Assembly: GCA_024681795.1 (NCBI GenBank)
Contig: JAILAD010000013.1
Coordinates: 1 to 64,000 of the forward strand
From: Lachnospiraceae bacterium
GTDB taxonomy: Bacteria; Bacillota; Clostridia; Lachnospirales; Lachnospiraceae
Length of the DNA stretch: 64,000 nt
Direction: 5' to 3'
The notes under the pieces were generated by a model. It was not told the origin of the DNA. It did no database searches and saw nothing but the letters and a program-made list of their open reading frames with translations. Position 1 is the stretch's first letter, and every line of letters begins with the position of its first letter. This document shows positions 48,476 to 57,615 of the stretch, in pieces. A program made the position numbers and the translations under genes.

Positions 48476-48539
48476 AAAATACCCCTTTCTCTGGTTGTCC
48501 AGAAAAAGGGGTACACATCAGTAACCTGCCGGGTGCTTT

Positions 48540-49991
48540 TTATTCGTCATCGTCCACGAGATCGTCGAGAAGGGTATCTTTTCCGTAGACAACCGGAAGG
48601 GAAAAAGTAAATTCACTGCCTTCTCCTTCGGTACTTGTGACATTGATGTTTTCACCGTGTGCCCGGATGATTTCGCGCGTGATGGAAAGCCCGAGACCGG
48701 TTCCTTTTTTATCCTTGCCGCGTGACAGATCTGTTTTGTAAAAGCGGTCGAAAACCTGACCGATGCTTTCCTTCGGGATTCCGATTCCGAAGTCCTTTAC
48801 GCTTACAAAGACCTTACCGTGCTTTTCCGTGGTGGAAATGCGGATTTCAGAATCGCGGTTGGAAAATTTAATGGCGTTGTCCAAAAGATTGTAAAGGACC
48901 TGCTGGATTTTTCCGAGATCCGCTTTTACCGGCATGGTTTCTCCCGTAAGAATCAGGTTCAGGGAAATTTTTTTCTCTCTGCAGTTTCCTTCGAACGTGG
49001 CCGCGGTTTTGCGGATGACGTCATTGATGTCAAATACCGTAAGATCCAGAACAAGTCCTTCGATGTTTAAGTTATTTAATGTCAGCAGGTTGTTGGTAAG
49101 CTTAATCAGACGCTCGGATTCGTTTACGAGAATGGTCAGGTATTTTTCATGCATCTCCGGCGGAATCGTGCCGTCAAGCATCGCTTCCGAATATCCCTTG
49201 ATGGAGGTTAACGGAGAGCGGAAATCGTGGGATACGTTGGCAACCAGTTTTTTCTGGTTGTCCTCACTCTTTGCAAGTTCACTTGCCATATAAGAAAGCG
49301 TCGCTGCCAGATATCCCATTTCGTCAGCCGAATCGACGGTAAATTCATAATGCAGATTTCCCTCTGCATACTGTTCGGTGGCGGTGGTGATTTTTCTTAA
49401 AGGTTTGTAAACCACTTCGTTAAAGAAAATTAAAATGATTAACGAAAGCAGCAGAAATATTCCGAGAAGCACATAAGAAATATTCAGCATGGAGTCCGTC
49501 AGCTTCTGCAGTTCCGCCATGGGCTTATGGATGAAAACATAGCCCTGAACTTTATAGCCGTTGGTAATCGGGGAATAAACGCTTAAAACATCCTCTTCAA
49601 AAAAATCGAAGAAATTACCGACGGAATAAAAATTGCCTGCATATACGGTGGAGTCGAAATTTTCCACTGTGACGGGATTTTCCACTTCAATCGGAGAGGA
49701 GGAATCAAGAACGATCAGTCCGGATGGGTTGATAATCCAGATATCGGACATTAAGTAATCGTCCAGAAAATCAAGCTGCTGCTTTACGGTATCAAGTGCG
49801 GCGCGGTTGGTGTATAGATCCGATGCATAGGTATTCGCAATCCGGTTCGCTTCTTTATAAAGCGAATCCGCCTCGTGCTGAACAATCTGGTTCCGGATCA
49901 TGGTTGCACCGAAAGTGGCAATCATAAAAACGCCGAAGAAAGCGAAAATCAGATAGGCCAATATGAATTTAAAATACAAAGCCTTACGCAT
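48540..49991 (-). CDS. Membrane sensor histidine kinase
   Basis: 483 residues. TM1 is at about 9-31 and TM2 about 168-190, enclosing an extracytoplasmic sensor of about 135 residues. A HAMP domain follows, then the HisKA dimerisation motif VANVSHDFRSPLTSIKGY (His near 256), the N box NLLDNAIKFSNR, G1 VKDFGIGIP and G2 GTGLGLSI. The acidic end (DDLVDDDE) reaches the terminator arm disrupted by the IS. It partners the response regulator 73 bases upstream. Confidence 0.95.
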   Translation of the reverse strand: MRKALYFKFILAYLIFAFFGVFMIATFGATMIRNQIVQHEADSLYKEANRIANTYASDLYTNRAALDTVKQQLDFLDDYLMSDIWIINPSGLIVLDSSSPIEVENPVTVENFDSTVYAGNFYSVGNFFDFFEEDVLSVYSPITNGYKVQGYVFIHKPMAELQKLTDSMLNISYVLLGIFLLLSLIILIFFNEVVYKPLRKITTATEQYAEGNLHYEFTVDSADEMGYLAATLSYMASELAKSEDNQKKLVANVSHDFRSPLTSIKGYSEAMLDGTIPPEMHEKYLTILVNESERLIKLTNNLLTLNNLNIEGLVLDLTVFDINDVIRKTAATFEGNCREKKISLNLILTGETMPVKADLGKIQQVLYNLLDNAIKFSNRDSEIRISTTEKHGKVFVSVKDFGIGIPKESIGQVFDRFYKTDLSRGKDKKGTGLGLSITREIIRAHGENINVTSTEGEGSEFTFSLPVVYGKDTLLDDLVDDDE

Positions 49992-50064
49992 CTTTTGCGT
50001 TTTCCTTTCCGAAATAAAGCAGACTTGTTAAAAACATACTTTTTATTGTAAAGCATTCTTATTT

Positions 50065-50772
50065 CTATTTGCCTGTTACCAGGAATTTATATCCGACACC
50101 CCAGACGGTATCGATTCTCCAGTCCTGCGTATCCTTGATTTTTTCACGGATACGTTTGATGTGAACATCCACGGTTCTCGTATCGCCCGTATAATCATAT
50201 CCCCAGATCTGGTTTAAAAGCTGCTCTCTGGTGAATACCTGTCCGGGTGAGGAAGCAAGGAAAAATAAAAGCTCCAGTTCCTTGGGCGGCATATCCACGC
50301 TTTTTCCGTTGTAGATAACGGAATAATTGCTTAAGGAAACAGTCAGTCCCGGATATTCCACGGTCCGGTCGTTTGTATTTTCCGTAACCGGTGCGGCAGC
50401 AGCAGGCTTATAGCGGCGCAAAACTGCCTTCACTCTGGCGACCAGTTCCTTGGAATCAAAGGGTTTCTGCATATAATCGTCGGCACCCATTTCAAGCCCG
50501 AGTACTTTATCAAAAATTTCGCCCTTGGCGGATAACATGATAATCGGCGTTGTGGTTTTGGAACGGACTTCCCTGCAGACCGTGTACCCGTCGATTCCGG
50601 GAAGCATTAAGTCAAGCAGAATCAGGTTCGGCTCGAATGCGGGAACCGCTTCGAGTGCGGCTTCTCCGTCACCGACAATCATGGTTTCGTAGCATTCCTT
50701 GGTTAAATAAAGGGATATTAATTCCGCGATGTTATTGTCATCATCTACGATTAAGATTTTCTGTTTGTTCAT
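50065..50772 (-). CDS. OmpR-family response regulator
   Basis: 235 residues. Receiver domain with VDDDNN (acidic pocket), phospho-acceptor Asp in LLDLMLPGIDG (near 53) and the conserved lysine in MQKPFDS. The C-terminal winged helix ends with GYDYTGDTRTVDVHIKRIREK and WGVGYKF. First gene of the pair with the histidine kinase. Regulon unknown. Confidence 0.96.
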   Translation of the reverse strand: MNKQKILIVDDDNNIAELISLYLTKECYETMIVGDGEAALEAVPAFEPNLILLDLMLPGIDGYTVCREVRSKTTTPIIMLSAKGEIFDKVLGLEMGADDYMQKPFDSKELVARVKAVLRRYKPAAAAPVTENTNDRTVEYPGLTVSLSNYSVIYNGKSVDMPPKELELLFFLASSPGQVFTREQLLNQIWGYDYTGDTRTVDVHIKRIREKIKDTQDWRIDTVWGVGYKFLVTGK

Positions 50773-50860
50773 GTTTCTCCCCTTTCACAAATGCCCGGCT
50801 TCCCGGGCCGTTTTTTCACTTTCGATTATACACGAAAAATGCCGGATTCGTGTATTTTAC

Positions 50861-53233
50861 CTACTTAAATTCTACGATTGTAACACCTGCGTCTCCCTCG
50901 CCGTATTCTCCCAAATGGAAGGATTTCACATACGATAATTTACGGAGGTGTTTCTGAACGGCATTTCTCAATACGCCGGTTCCTTTTCCGTGTACCACGC
51001 GCACCGAGCGAAGATGTGACAGGTACGCATCATCCAGGTATTTATCGAGATTGGCGACCGCTTCATCGGCAGTCTGTCCGAGAAGATTGATTTCCGGAGA
51101 AATCGTTTTCGCCTTGGAAAAAGTACCGGAATAATTGCTTCCCTTTTTGGATTCGTATTTCGGAATCTTTTCTTCCTCTTCGACGGCGGTCCTGACATCC
51201 GAAAGATTGGTGCGGATCTGCATAATTCCGCAGGTCAGAATCAGATTTCCTTTTGCGTCGGGAATGGAATGTACATAGCCCTTGGTCTTCATGGAAATGA
51301 TTTCCAGGTAGTCGCCTTTTTTGATTTCTCCCGCTGTCAGAGGCTTGGAGGTTACCTTTTCGGAAGGCGCGGGGGAAAGGGCATCCTTGCGGCGGTTGAT
51401 TTTGTCGCGAAGCCCGGCTCTTGTTTTTTCCATGGTGCGGATGTCGCCGCCCTTGTGATAGGAGCGGATTGCGGCATCTGCGGTATCCTTGGCGTCTTCC
51501 AGTATTTCCTTCGCTTCCTCGTTGGCTTTTCTTAAAATATCCTCTTTTTTCCGGGTCAGCGATTTATTCTTTTCTTCATACTCCTGACGGAGTTTTTCAA
51601 TCCGGATTCTTTCTTCTTCAATGGTCTGCCGGTTTCCTTCCAGCTCCTGTCTGGTTTTTTCAAGTCCGGCAAGCAGGTCTTCGAAACTTTCCTGCGTTTC
51701 GGTAATTTCTCCCTTTGCATCCTCGATGATTTCATCGGGAAGGCCGAGTTTCTTCGAGATTGCGAACGCATTGCTTTTTCCAGGAATTCCGATTAACAGA
51801 CGGTACGTCGGAGAAAGCGTTTCCACGTTGAATTCGCAGCTTGCGTTTTCCACATAGTTTTCAGAGAGCGCAAAAACCTTGAGTTCGCTGTAATGCGTGG
51901 TTGCCATTGTGAGAATGCCGCGGTCTTTTAACGATTTTAAAATTGAAATCGCGAGGGCGGCACCTTCCGTAGGATCCGTTCCTGCGCAGAGTTCATCGAA
52001 AAGGCAGAGGCAGTTTTCGTCCGCGGATTTTAAAATCGATATGATGTTTGTCATATGTGCGGAGAAAGTACTTAAGGACTGCTCGATACTCTGCTCGTCT
52101 CCGATATCCGCAAAAATATCCCGGAAAATACACATTTTCGAAGAGGAAGATGCCGGGATATGAAGTCCGGATTGTCCCATTGCACTTAAGAGTCCCGCAG
52201 TCTTTAAGGAGACCGTTTTTCCGCCGGTGTTGGGACCGGTGACAATTAAGAGGGTATAATCCTCTCCGAGTTTTAAGTCGATCGGAACCACTTTTTTCGG
52301 GTCGATAAAGGGATGTCGGGCCTTTCTGATTTCAAAGAAGTGTTCTTTTTGGTATTCCGGTTTTGTGGCATTCATGGAAAGTGCGAGATTTGCTTTTGCA
52401 AAAATAAAATCAAGCCCGGTCAGTACCTTGCAGTCCGCTTCGATAGGAGAAACCTCCTCTGCCGCAAGCGCACTTAAGGAAACGAGAATCCGGCTGATTT
52501 CCTCTTTTTCTTCGGCTTCCAGTTCCTGGAGTTTGTTATTGTATTCCACAATCTGGGCGGGTTCAATGAAAAAAGTGGAACCGGCTTTGGACTGGTCATG
52601 AATCATACCATGGACGGCATTTTTATATTCCGCTTTTACCGGAAGGCAATACCTGTTATTGCGCATGGTAATGACCGCATCCTGCAGATACGAATGGAAT
52701 GTGGAATTTACCATCTGATTTAACTGGGTATGGATTTTGTTATTGTAAGTGATTTTGGAACGCCTGATATTTTTAAGTTCCGCAGAAGCATCATCCGCAA
52801 CTTCCTCTTCGCTGATTAAGCATCTGCGTATTTCTTTCTGGAGGGAAGGAACGGGAGTAAGGGCATCAAAAAGGGAAGTCAGGCTGTCGGAAGGATCTTC
52901 CTCATGTTCTTTTTCCCCGTACTTTTTAACCCGCAAAGTGCATTCCAAAACCTCCGCGATGTGCAGAAGTTCCGCCTGCGACAAGGAGGATCCCAGCGTC
53001 AGGGCATGCAAAGAAAATGATAAATTCCGGTTTCCCTGGAAGGAAATCCGGCCGAGTCTGAGAACCCTGGCAACCGCATCCGCCGTTTCTTCCTGGGCGC
53101 GGTTAACCGAGTCGATGTCATCCATCGGTGCAAGGGAACGGCATTTTTCCTTTCCCGGTTCCGAATGAGCCAGATCCGTCAATTTATCAATGATTTTATC
53201 GTATTCCAAAATGTGTAAGGCTTTTTCGTTCAT
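50861..53233 (-). CDS. mutS2: MutS2 ATPase/endonuclease
   Basis: 790 residues from the ATG at 53233 (MNEKALHILEYDK). The MutS-like ATPase has Walker A GPNTGGKTVSLKTAG (near 340) and CLFDELCAGTDPTEGAAL. A coiled coil around 510-620 and a C-terminal Smr nuclease domain (INLLGQTADEA, VRVVHGKGTGVLR) follow. The N-terminal mismatch-binding domain of MutS is absent, as normal for MutS2. Family members split collided ribosomes and/or suppress recombination. A -10 TATGAT (53246-53241) lies only 7 bases before this start, so the mRNA may be leaderless. Confidence 0.95.
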   Translation of the reverse strand: MNEKALHILEYDKIIDKLTDLAHSEPGKEKCRSLAPMDDIDSVNRAQEETADAVARVLRLGRISFQGNRNLSFSLHALTLGSSLSQAELLHIAEVLECTLRVKKYGEKEHEEDPSDSLTSLFDALTPVPSLQKEIRRCLISEEEVADDASAELKNIRRSKITYNNKIHTQLNQMVNSTFHSYLQDAVITMRNNRYCLPVKAEYKNAVHGMIHDQSKAGSTFFIEPAQIVEYNNKLQELEAEEKEEISRILVSLSALAAEEVSPIEADCKVLTGLDFIFAKANLALSMNATKPEYQKEHFFEIRKARHPFIDPKKVVPIDLKLGEDYTLLIVTGPNTGGKTVSLKTAGLLSAMGQSGLHIPASSSSKMCIFRDIFADIGDEQSIEQSLSTFSAHMTNIISILKSADENCLCLFDELCAGTDPTEGAALAISILKSLKDRGILTMATTHYSELKVFALSENYVENASCEFNVETLSPTYRLLIGIPGKSNAFAISKKLGLPDEIIEDAKGEITETQESFEDLLAGLEKTRQELEGNRQTIEEERIRIEKLRQEYEEKNKSLTRKKEDILRKANEEAKEILEDAKDTADAAIRSYHKGGDIRTMEKTRAGLRDKINRRKDALSPAPSEKVTSKPLTAGEIKKGDYLEIISMKTKGYVHSIPDAKGNLILTCGIMQIRTNLSDVRTAVEEEEKIPKYESKKGSNYSGTFSKAKTISPEINLLGQTADEAVANLDKYLDDAYLSHLRSVRVVHGKGTGVLRNAVQKHLRKLSYVKSFHLGEYGEGDAGVTIVEFK

Positions 53234-53365
53234 CCTGACTATCATAGCATAAATTCAGGCGAAATGACAGTTTCCGAAAGAAAAACGCTTTTTGCTTTGT
53301 GCGTTTCAAAGTCCTTCAAAATATGGTAAAATAGTAGGCAAATTCGGAGAATTGAGGAAACCGGA

Positions 53366-54691
53366 ATGGAAAAGAAACAGGAAAATGATGATTATTCTTT
53401 CATGCAGGAACAGATTAAGAAGCGCCCGATTAATAAAAAGAGACTGGTAAAGAGGGCATTTACAACCGGTGCACTGGCAATTATGTTCGGTACCATTGCA
53501 TCTCTTGTTTTCTTTTTGCTGGAGCCGGTGCTTACAAAACTGGTTTCCCCGAAGGAAGAAAAGCAGACGATTTCGCTGCCCGACATTACGCTTCCGGAAG
53601 AGGTGAACGAGGTTCTTCCCGAGGACATGATTCAGGACCAGCAGGAACTGGATGAAAAAGACAAACCGGCCGATCCGGAGATTCCGATAATGAGTTCCAT
53701 TCAGAAAACCGATCTTGAGATTGAGGATTATCAGAAACTGCACGGGAAATTATCCGAACTTGCCGAAGAGACAAAGGAAGGAATGGTTACGGTAACGGGG
53801 TTATCCTCGGATGTGGACTGGTTCAGCAATGTCTATGAAAAAAAGAGCAGCGTTTCCGGAATCATGGTTGCGGATAACGGAACGGATTTGTTTATCGTAA
53901 CGGATTATTCCTATCTTTCCACCGCGACGGAAATCGAGGTCATGTTTTCAAACGGCGGAGTATATAATGCCAAAGAAGTGGCGCACGACAAGGCCACCAA
54001 TATTATGATTTTGAGCGTTCCGGTAGGCGCGGCACCGCATAACGAGGACGGGGAGATTCCGTATGTAACGCTCGGAAATTCCAATGTCGGAAGTCATTTG
54101 GGCGACATTGTTCTGGCAATCGGCGATCCCATGGGGTATTCCGATTCCGTCGGATACGGGGTAATCACTTCAATCGGCAGTGCGATTAATACGACGGATC
54201 ACAATTACAAACTGATTACAACGGATATTTACGGAAGCAAAAACGCGGAAGGGTACTTAATTAATACCAAAGGTCAGGTAATCGGAATTATCAACCAGAA
54301 GTATAACAATATCGATTTGAGCAATCAGATTTCCGCAATCGGAATCTCTGAATTAAAACATCTGATTGAGGATTTATCCAATGAAGTGGAGCGAACGACC
54401 CTCGGCATTACGATGGTGGAAATCACTCCGCAGGCAGTGGAAAACGGAATTCCGGAAGGTGCATTTGTCCGGAAAGTGGAACTTGATTCTCCCGCCATGG
54501 AAGTCGGAATCGCAGCGGGAGATATTATCGTGGCGCTTGACGGAAGCAAGATGGGGTCAGCCGCCGAAGTGGAAGAGAGCCTTCGAAAATACAAGCCCGA
54601 GGACGAGGTGCCGATTACGCTGCTTCGCTCTTCCGGAGAAGAATACAAAGAGATTAACGTAAAGGTAACGCTCGGTCTTCGTACCGAATAG
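53366..54691 (+). CDS. HtrA-like PDZ protein with a degenerate protease domain
   Basis: 441 residues. One membrane helix (about 33-53) leaves the rest outside the cell. A linker with many acidic residues (about 60-120) precedes a trypsin-like fold (about 135-330) and a PDZ domain (about 345-435, GAFVRKVELDSPAMEVGIAAGDIIVALDG). The catalytic triad appears lost: the usual NHV region reads TDYSYL, the DLAVL Asp region reads TNIMIL, and GNSGG is replaced by YGSKNAEG. It may be a pseudoprotease that binds rather than cuts. The gene is divergent from mutS2; -10 candidate TAAAAT near 53327. Confidence 0.8.
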   Translation: MEKKQENDDYSFMQEQIKKRPINKKRLVKRAFTTGALAIMFGTIASLVFFLLEPVLTKLVSPKEEKQTISLPDITLPEEVNEVLPEDMIQDQQELDEKDKPADPEIPIMSSIQKTDLEIEDYQKLHGKLSELAEETKEGMVTVTGLSSDVDWFSNVYEKKSSVSGIMVADNGTDLFIVTDYSYLSTATEIEVMFSNGGVYNAKEVAHDKATNIMILSVPVGAAPHNEDGEIPYVTLGNSNVGSHLGDIVLAIGDPMGYSDSVGYGVITSIGSAINTTDHNYKLITTDIYGSKNAEGYLINTKGQVIGIINQKYNNIDLSNQISAIGISELKHLIEDLSNEVERTTLGITMVEITPQAVENGIPEGAFVRKVELDSPAMEVGIAAGDIIVALDGSKMGSAAEVEESLRKYKPEDEVPITLLRSSGEEYKEINVKVTLGLRTE

Positions 54692-54700
54692 GAGGAGTTT

Positions 54701-55645
54701 ATGAAATATATACAGGAACTGCAGGACGGAAACTCGATTCGGGAAATCTATTACTGCAAACAGAAAAACAATGCGGTAACCAAGAACGGAAGAGAGCACT
54801 GGAATGTCGTTTTGCAGGACAAGACCGGAACGATTGAGGCGAAGGTATGGGATTTGAATTCTCCCTCCATCGTGGATTTTGAATCCGGGGATTATGTACA
54901 GATATACGGAGAGGTAAGTCTTTACAACAATGCCCTTCAGATTACGATTAAGCAGTCCCGCATCGCGAAGGAAGGGGAATACGATCCTTTAAATTATTTT
55001 CCGGTCACTTCCAAAAATGTGGACGAAATGTGGCAGCAGCTGGTTTCCTATATCGGGTCGGTGAAAAATCCCTTTTTGTCCGCGCTCCTGAAAAAAATAT
55101 TTTTGCAGGATGCATCTTTTGCAGAGATTTTTAAAAAGAGTTCTGCGGCCAAGTCGGTACATCACGCGTTTATCGGGGGACTTTTGGAACATACGCTTTC
55201 GGTTACGGATAACTGTGAATATATTGCAGGGAAGTATCCGGTAATAAAGAGGGATTTACTGATAACCGCGGCGCTTTTGCATGATATCGGAAAAACAAAG
55301 GAATTTGCGCCGTTTCCGGTAAACGATTACACGGATGACGGAAATCTGCTGGGACATATCGTAATCGGAACCCAAATGGTGGAAAAAGCCGCCTCGGAAA
55401 TTCCGGACTTTCCCGCAACGCTTAAATCGGAACTGGAGCACTGCATTCTGGCACATCATGGCAAACTGGAATACGGCTCACCGAAGGTGCCTGCTTTGGT
55501 GGAAGCGGTCGCACTGAATTTCGCGGATGATATGGATGCAAAGCTTGAGATTTTCACGGAGATTTCAGACCATACCGTCAGCAAAGACTGGCTTGGATAT
55601 AACCGGTTTTTCGACACCAATATCCGTCTTACAAAGGGTGAGTAG
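54701..55645 (+). CDS. yhaM: 3'-5' exoribonuclease YhaM-type (OB fold plus HD domain)
   Basis: 314 residues. An N-terminal OB-fold nucleic acid-binding domain (about 10-90, VVLQDKTGTIEAKVWD) is followed by an HD phosphohydrolase-type domain with HHAFIGGLLEHTLSV (His) and LLHDIGKTKEF (HD pair). This is the arrangement of YhaM/Cbf1 exoribonucleases in Firmicutes. RBS GGAGG precedes ATG; it starts 9 bases after the HtrA-like gene. Confidence 0.9.
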   Translation: MKYIQELQDGNSIREIYYCKQKNNAVTKNGREHWNVVLQDKTGTIEAKVWDLNSPSIVDFESGDYVQIYGEVSLYNNALQITIKQSRIAKEGEYDPLNYFPVTSKNVDEMWQQLVSYIGSVKNPFLSALLKKIFLQDASFAEIFKKSSAAKSVHHAFIGGLLEHTLSVTDNCEYIAGKYPVIKRDLLITAALLHDIGKTKEFAPFPVNDYTDDGNLLGHIVIGTQMVEKAASEIPDFPATLKSELEHCILAHHGKLEYGSPKVPALVEAVALNFADDMDAKLEIFTEISDHTVSKDWLGYNRFFDTNIRLTKGE

Positions 55646-55707
55646 GTGTGGTTGTCATAAACGGATTAACGAATATAAACAATAATAACGGTAATAACGG
55701 TATATAA

Positions 55708-57117
55708 ATGGCGGAAATGCAGTTTCAAAAAAACGATCTGGTAACAATTGAAATTACGGACATGGATGAAAAAGGGCAGGGCATCGGCAAAGCCGGGGGC
55801 TTTACCCTTTTTGTCAAAGATACGGTTCCCGGAGATAAGGTAAAAGTTAAAATTATGAAAGCAAAGAAGAATTACGGCTTTGCAAAACTTACGGAGATAC
55901 TTTCTCCTTCACCGGACCGGACGAAACCGGAGTGTCCTTATGCAAGAGCCTGCGGCGGATGTCAGCTTCAGGAGATGAGTTATGAGGCGGAACTTCGGTT
56001 TAAGGAAAATAAAGTAAAGAATAATCTGGTGAGACTCGGAGGCTTTTCGGAAGAGCTTGTCGAGAGTGTGAAGGAACCGGTTGCAGGTATGAACGACAGT
56101 CCGTACCGTTACCGTAACAAGGCACAGTATCCTGTCGGTACGAACAAAGAGGGAAATCCGGTTGTGGGATTTTATGCGGGACATACGCATGACATTATCG
56201 CAAACACGGACTGTCTGCTTGGGCGGGAAGTGAACCGGAAGATTCTGGAGATTGTGCTGGAGTTTATCAAAACTGAAAAGATACGTCCGTACAATGAAAC
56301 TACAAATGTAGGAGAATTCAGACATATTTTAATCCGCGAGGGATTCAAAAGCGGCGAGATCATGGTCTGTTTTGTGATTAACGGAAAAAGCTTCAAAAAC
56401 GAAGAAAAGCTTTGCGAAAAGTTGGTGAAAGAAATCCCACGGATAAAAAGCATCTGCCTGAATGTAAATGAAGAAAAAACCAATGTGATTATGGGGAATA
56501 CCACCCGTGTTCTTTGGGGAAAAGAAAGCATTACGGATGAAATGGGAGATGTTAAATTCGATATTTCCGCAAGGTCCTTTTACCAGGTAAATCCGGTGCA
56601 GGCGGAAAAACTGTATACAAAGGCACTCGAATATGCCGCTCTTTCCGGGAAAGAAAGCGTGTGGGATTTATATTGCGGAATCGGAACGATTTCTCTCTTT
56701 CTTGCAAAGAATGCCGGAAAGGTTTACGGCGTGGAAATCATTCCGGAAGCGATTTCGGATGCAAAGAAAAATGCAGCGGCAAACGGAATTACAAATGCCG
56801 AATTTTTTGTCGGGAAAGCGGAAGAGGTACTGCCGGAATTTTACTCAAAGAATAATCCTGAAAATACCATGTTTCATCCGGACGTGATTGTAGTCGATCC
56901 GCCGAGAAAAGGCTGCGATGAGAAATGTCTGGAAACCATGCTTTTAATGGAGCCGGAGCGAATCGTTTATGTCAGCTGCGACTCCGCCACGCTTGCGAGG
57001 GATTTAAAAATTCTGTGTGAAAACAAATACGAACTGAAAGCGTGGCAGTGTTACGACCAATTTTCGAGGACGGTGCATGTGGAGACGGTTATTTTGCTAA
57101 CTCATACGAAATCGTAG
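55708..57117 (+). CDS. rlmD: 23S rRNA (uracil-C5)-methyltransferase, RlmD/RlmCD type
   Basis: 469 residues. An N-terminal TRAM domain (about 8-65), then a CPYARACGGCQ cluster motif with later NTDCLLG supplying the cysteines of a [4Fe-4S] cluster. The methyltransferase part has VWDLYCGIGTISLFLA (SAM), VVDPPRKGCDEK and VYVSCDSATLARDL with the catalytic cysteine. It uses SAM to make m5U in 23S rRNA. One CTACAAATGTAG motif is at 56300-56311. Confidence 0.92.
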   Translation: MAEMQFQKNDLVTIEITDMDEKGQGIGKAGGFTLFVKDTVPGDKVKVKIMKAKKNYGFAKLTEILSPSPDRTKPECPYARACGGCQLQEMSYEAELRFKENKVKNNLVRLGGFSEELVESVKEPVAGMNDSPYRYRNKAQYPVGTNKEGNPVVGFYAGHTHDIIANTDCLLGREVNRKILEIVLEFIKTEKIRPYNETTNVGEFRHILIREGFKSGEIMVCFVINGKSFKNEEKLCEKLVKEIPRIKSICLNVNEEKTNVIMGNTTRVLWGKESITDEMGDVKFDISARSFYQVNPVQAEKLYTKALEYAALSGKESVWDLYCGIGTISLFLAKNAGKVYGVEIIPEAISDAKKNAAANGITNAEFFVGKAEEVLPEFYSKNNPENTMFHPDVIVVDPPRKGCDEKCLETMLLMEPERIVYVSCDSATLARDLKILCENKYELKAWQCYDQFSRTVHVETVILLTHTKS

Positions 57118-57135
57118 AAATGCAGGGAAAATAAG

Positions 57136-57345
57136 ATGAGTTATGAAAAACTAAAAAATGATACGATGCATTCGATTGACGGAATCTATGTACATGCTAT
57201 GGGGGATATTACTTTGTCACTTTTCGGTGAGATAGGACGTATTATATGCATGGATTCTTATGATAACGTAGGAGAAAACGGATGCTATTTTGCAGACCAA
57301 GAAGATATTAGTACAGCTGTTTTTGTTCATTATGCAGAGAGATAA
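57136..57345 (+). CDS. Hypothetical protein (69 aa)
   Basis: 69 residues starting MSYEKLKNDTMHSIDGIYV, acidic, no membrane segment. GGGAAAATAAG before ATG is a weak RBS. It follows rlmD by 18 bases and could be co-transcribed. I recognise no family. Confidence 0.5.
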   Translation: MSYEKLKNDTMHSIDGIYVHAMGDITLSLFGEIGRIICMDSYDNVGENGCYFADQEDISTAVFVHYAER

Positions 57346-57615
57346 GTTCGGAAAAAAATGAATGAGGTATAGTTGAAGTATCGTTCAATAATCAAAGCAT
57401 TATCGACGTATCGTTGAATATGCACCCCAGACAGGCACGGTCTGATTGCTTCGTCTTTGATGGTTTTGACTAGAGGAGAATTGCGTAGAAGAGAAGAAGC
57501 AGTAATCGCAGGATTTGTTGAAAGAAATGGAGATAAGGCTTATTTTCGGGGAATTATTCTATAATCTAATGGACGGTGACAGTCACCATTAACGTGTTGT
57601 ATGGAAAGAGAATGT
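57346..57615. other. Intergenic stretch with possible gene remnant
   Basis: 270 bases. A 34-codon frame at 57460-57564 (starting MVLTRGELRRREEA) may be the tail of a lost gene; no RBS supports it. Two GTATCGTTGAA/GTATCGTTCAA-like direct repeats occur at about 57377 and 57409. A GGTGACAGTCACC palindrome lies at 57575-57587. Confidence 0.4.
57575..57587. repeat. GGTGACAGTCACC palindrome, left of lipoprotein gene
   Basis: 13-base perfect palindrome followed by ATTA. Related copies lie at 58118-58132 (partial, in the coding end) and 58146-58158 on the other side of the lipoprotein gene. Confidence 0.8.

Larger units (their letters stand above)
47062..48515 (-). mobile_element. IS3-family insertion sequence
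   Basis: About 1454 bases. Ends TGTACCCAAAATTCTGGA (left) and TGTACCCCTTTTTCTGGA (right, inverted) match at 14 of 18. orfA and orfB overlap on the minus strand. Flanks carry CAGTAAACCTG (47048-47058) and CAGTAACCTG (48519-48528), a near-duplication longer than usual for IS3, so exact borders are uncertain by a few bases. Confidence 0.88.
47034..48541. terminator. Bidirectional terminator split by an insertion sequence
   Basis: The left arm AAAAAAGCACCCGGCAG (47034-47050) and the right arm CTGCCGGGTGCTTTTT (48526-48541) are complementary. Removing the IS and one near-repeat restores a stem with loop TAAC. It originally separated the DUF4190-like gene and the histidine kinase gene. Confidence 0.8.

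Noticed and set aside
57460-57564. 34-codon ORF
   Set aside because: No ribosome binding site and no recognisable domain; kept only as a possible remnant.
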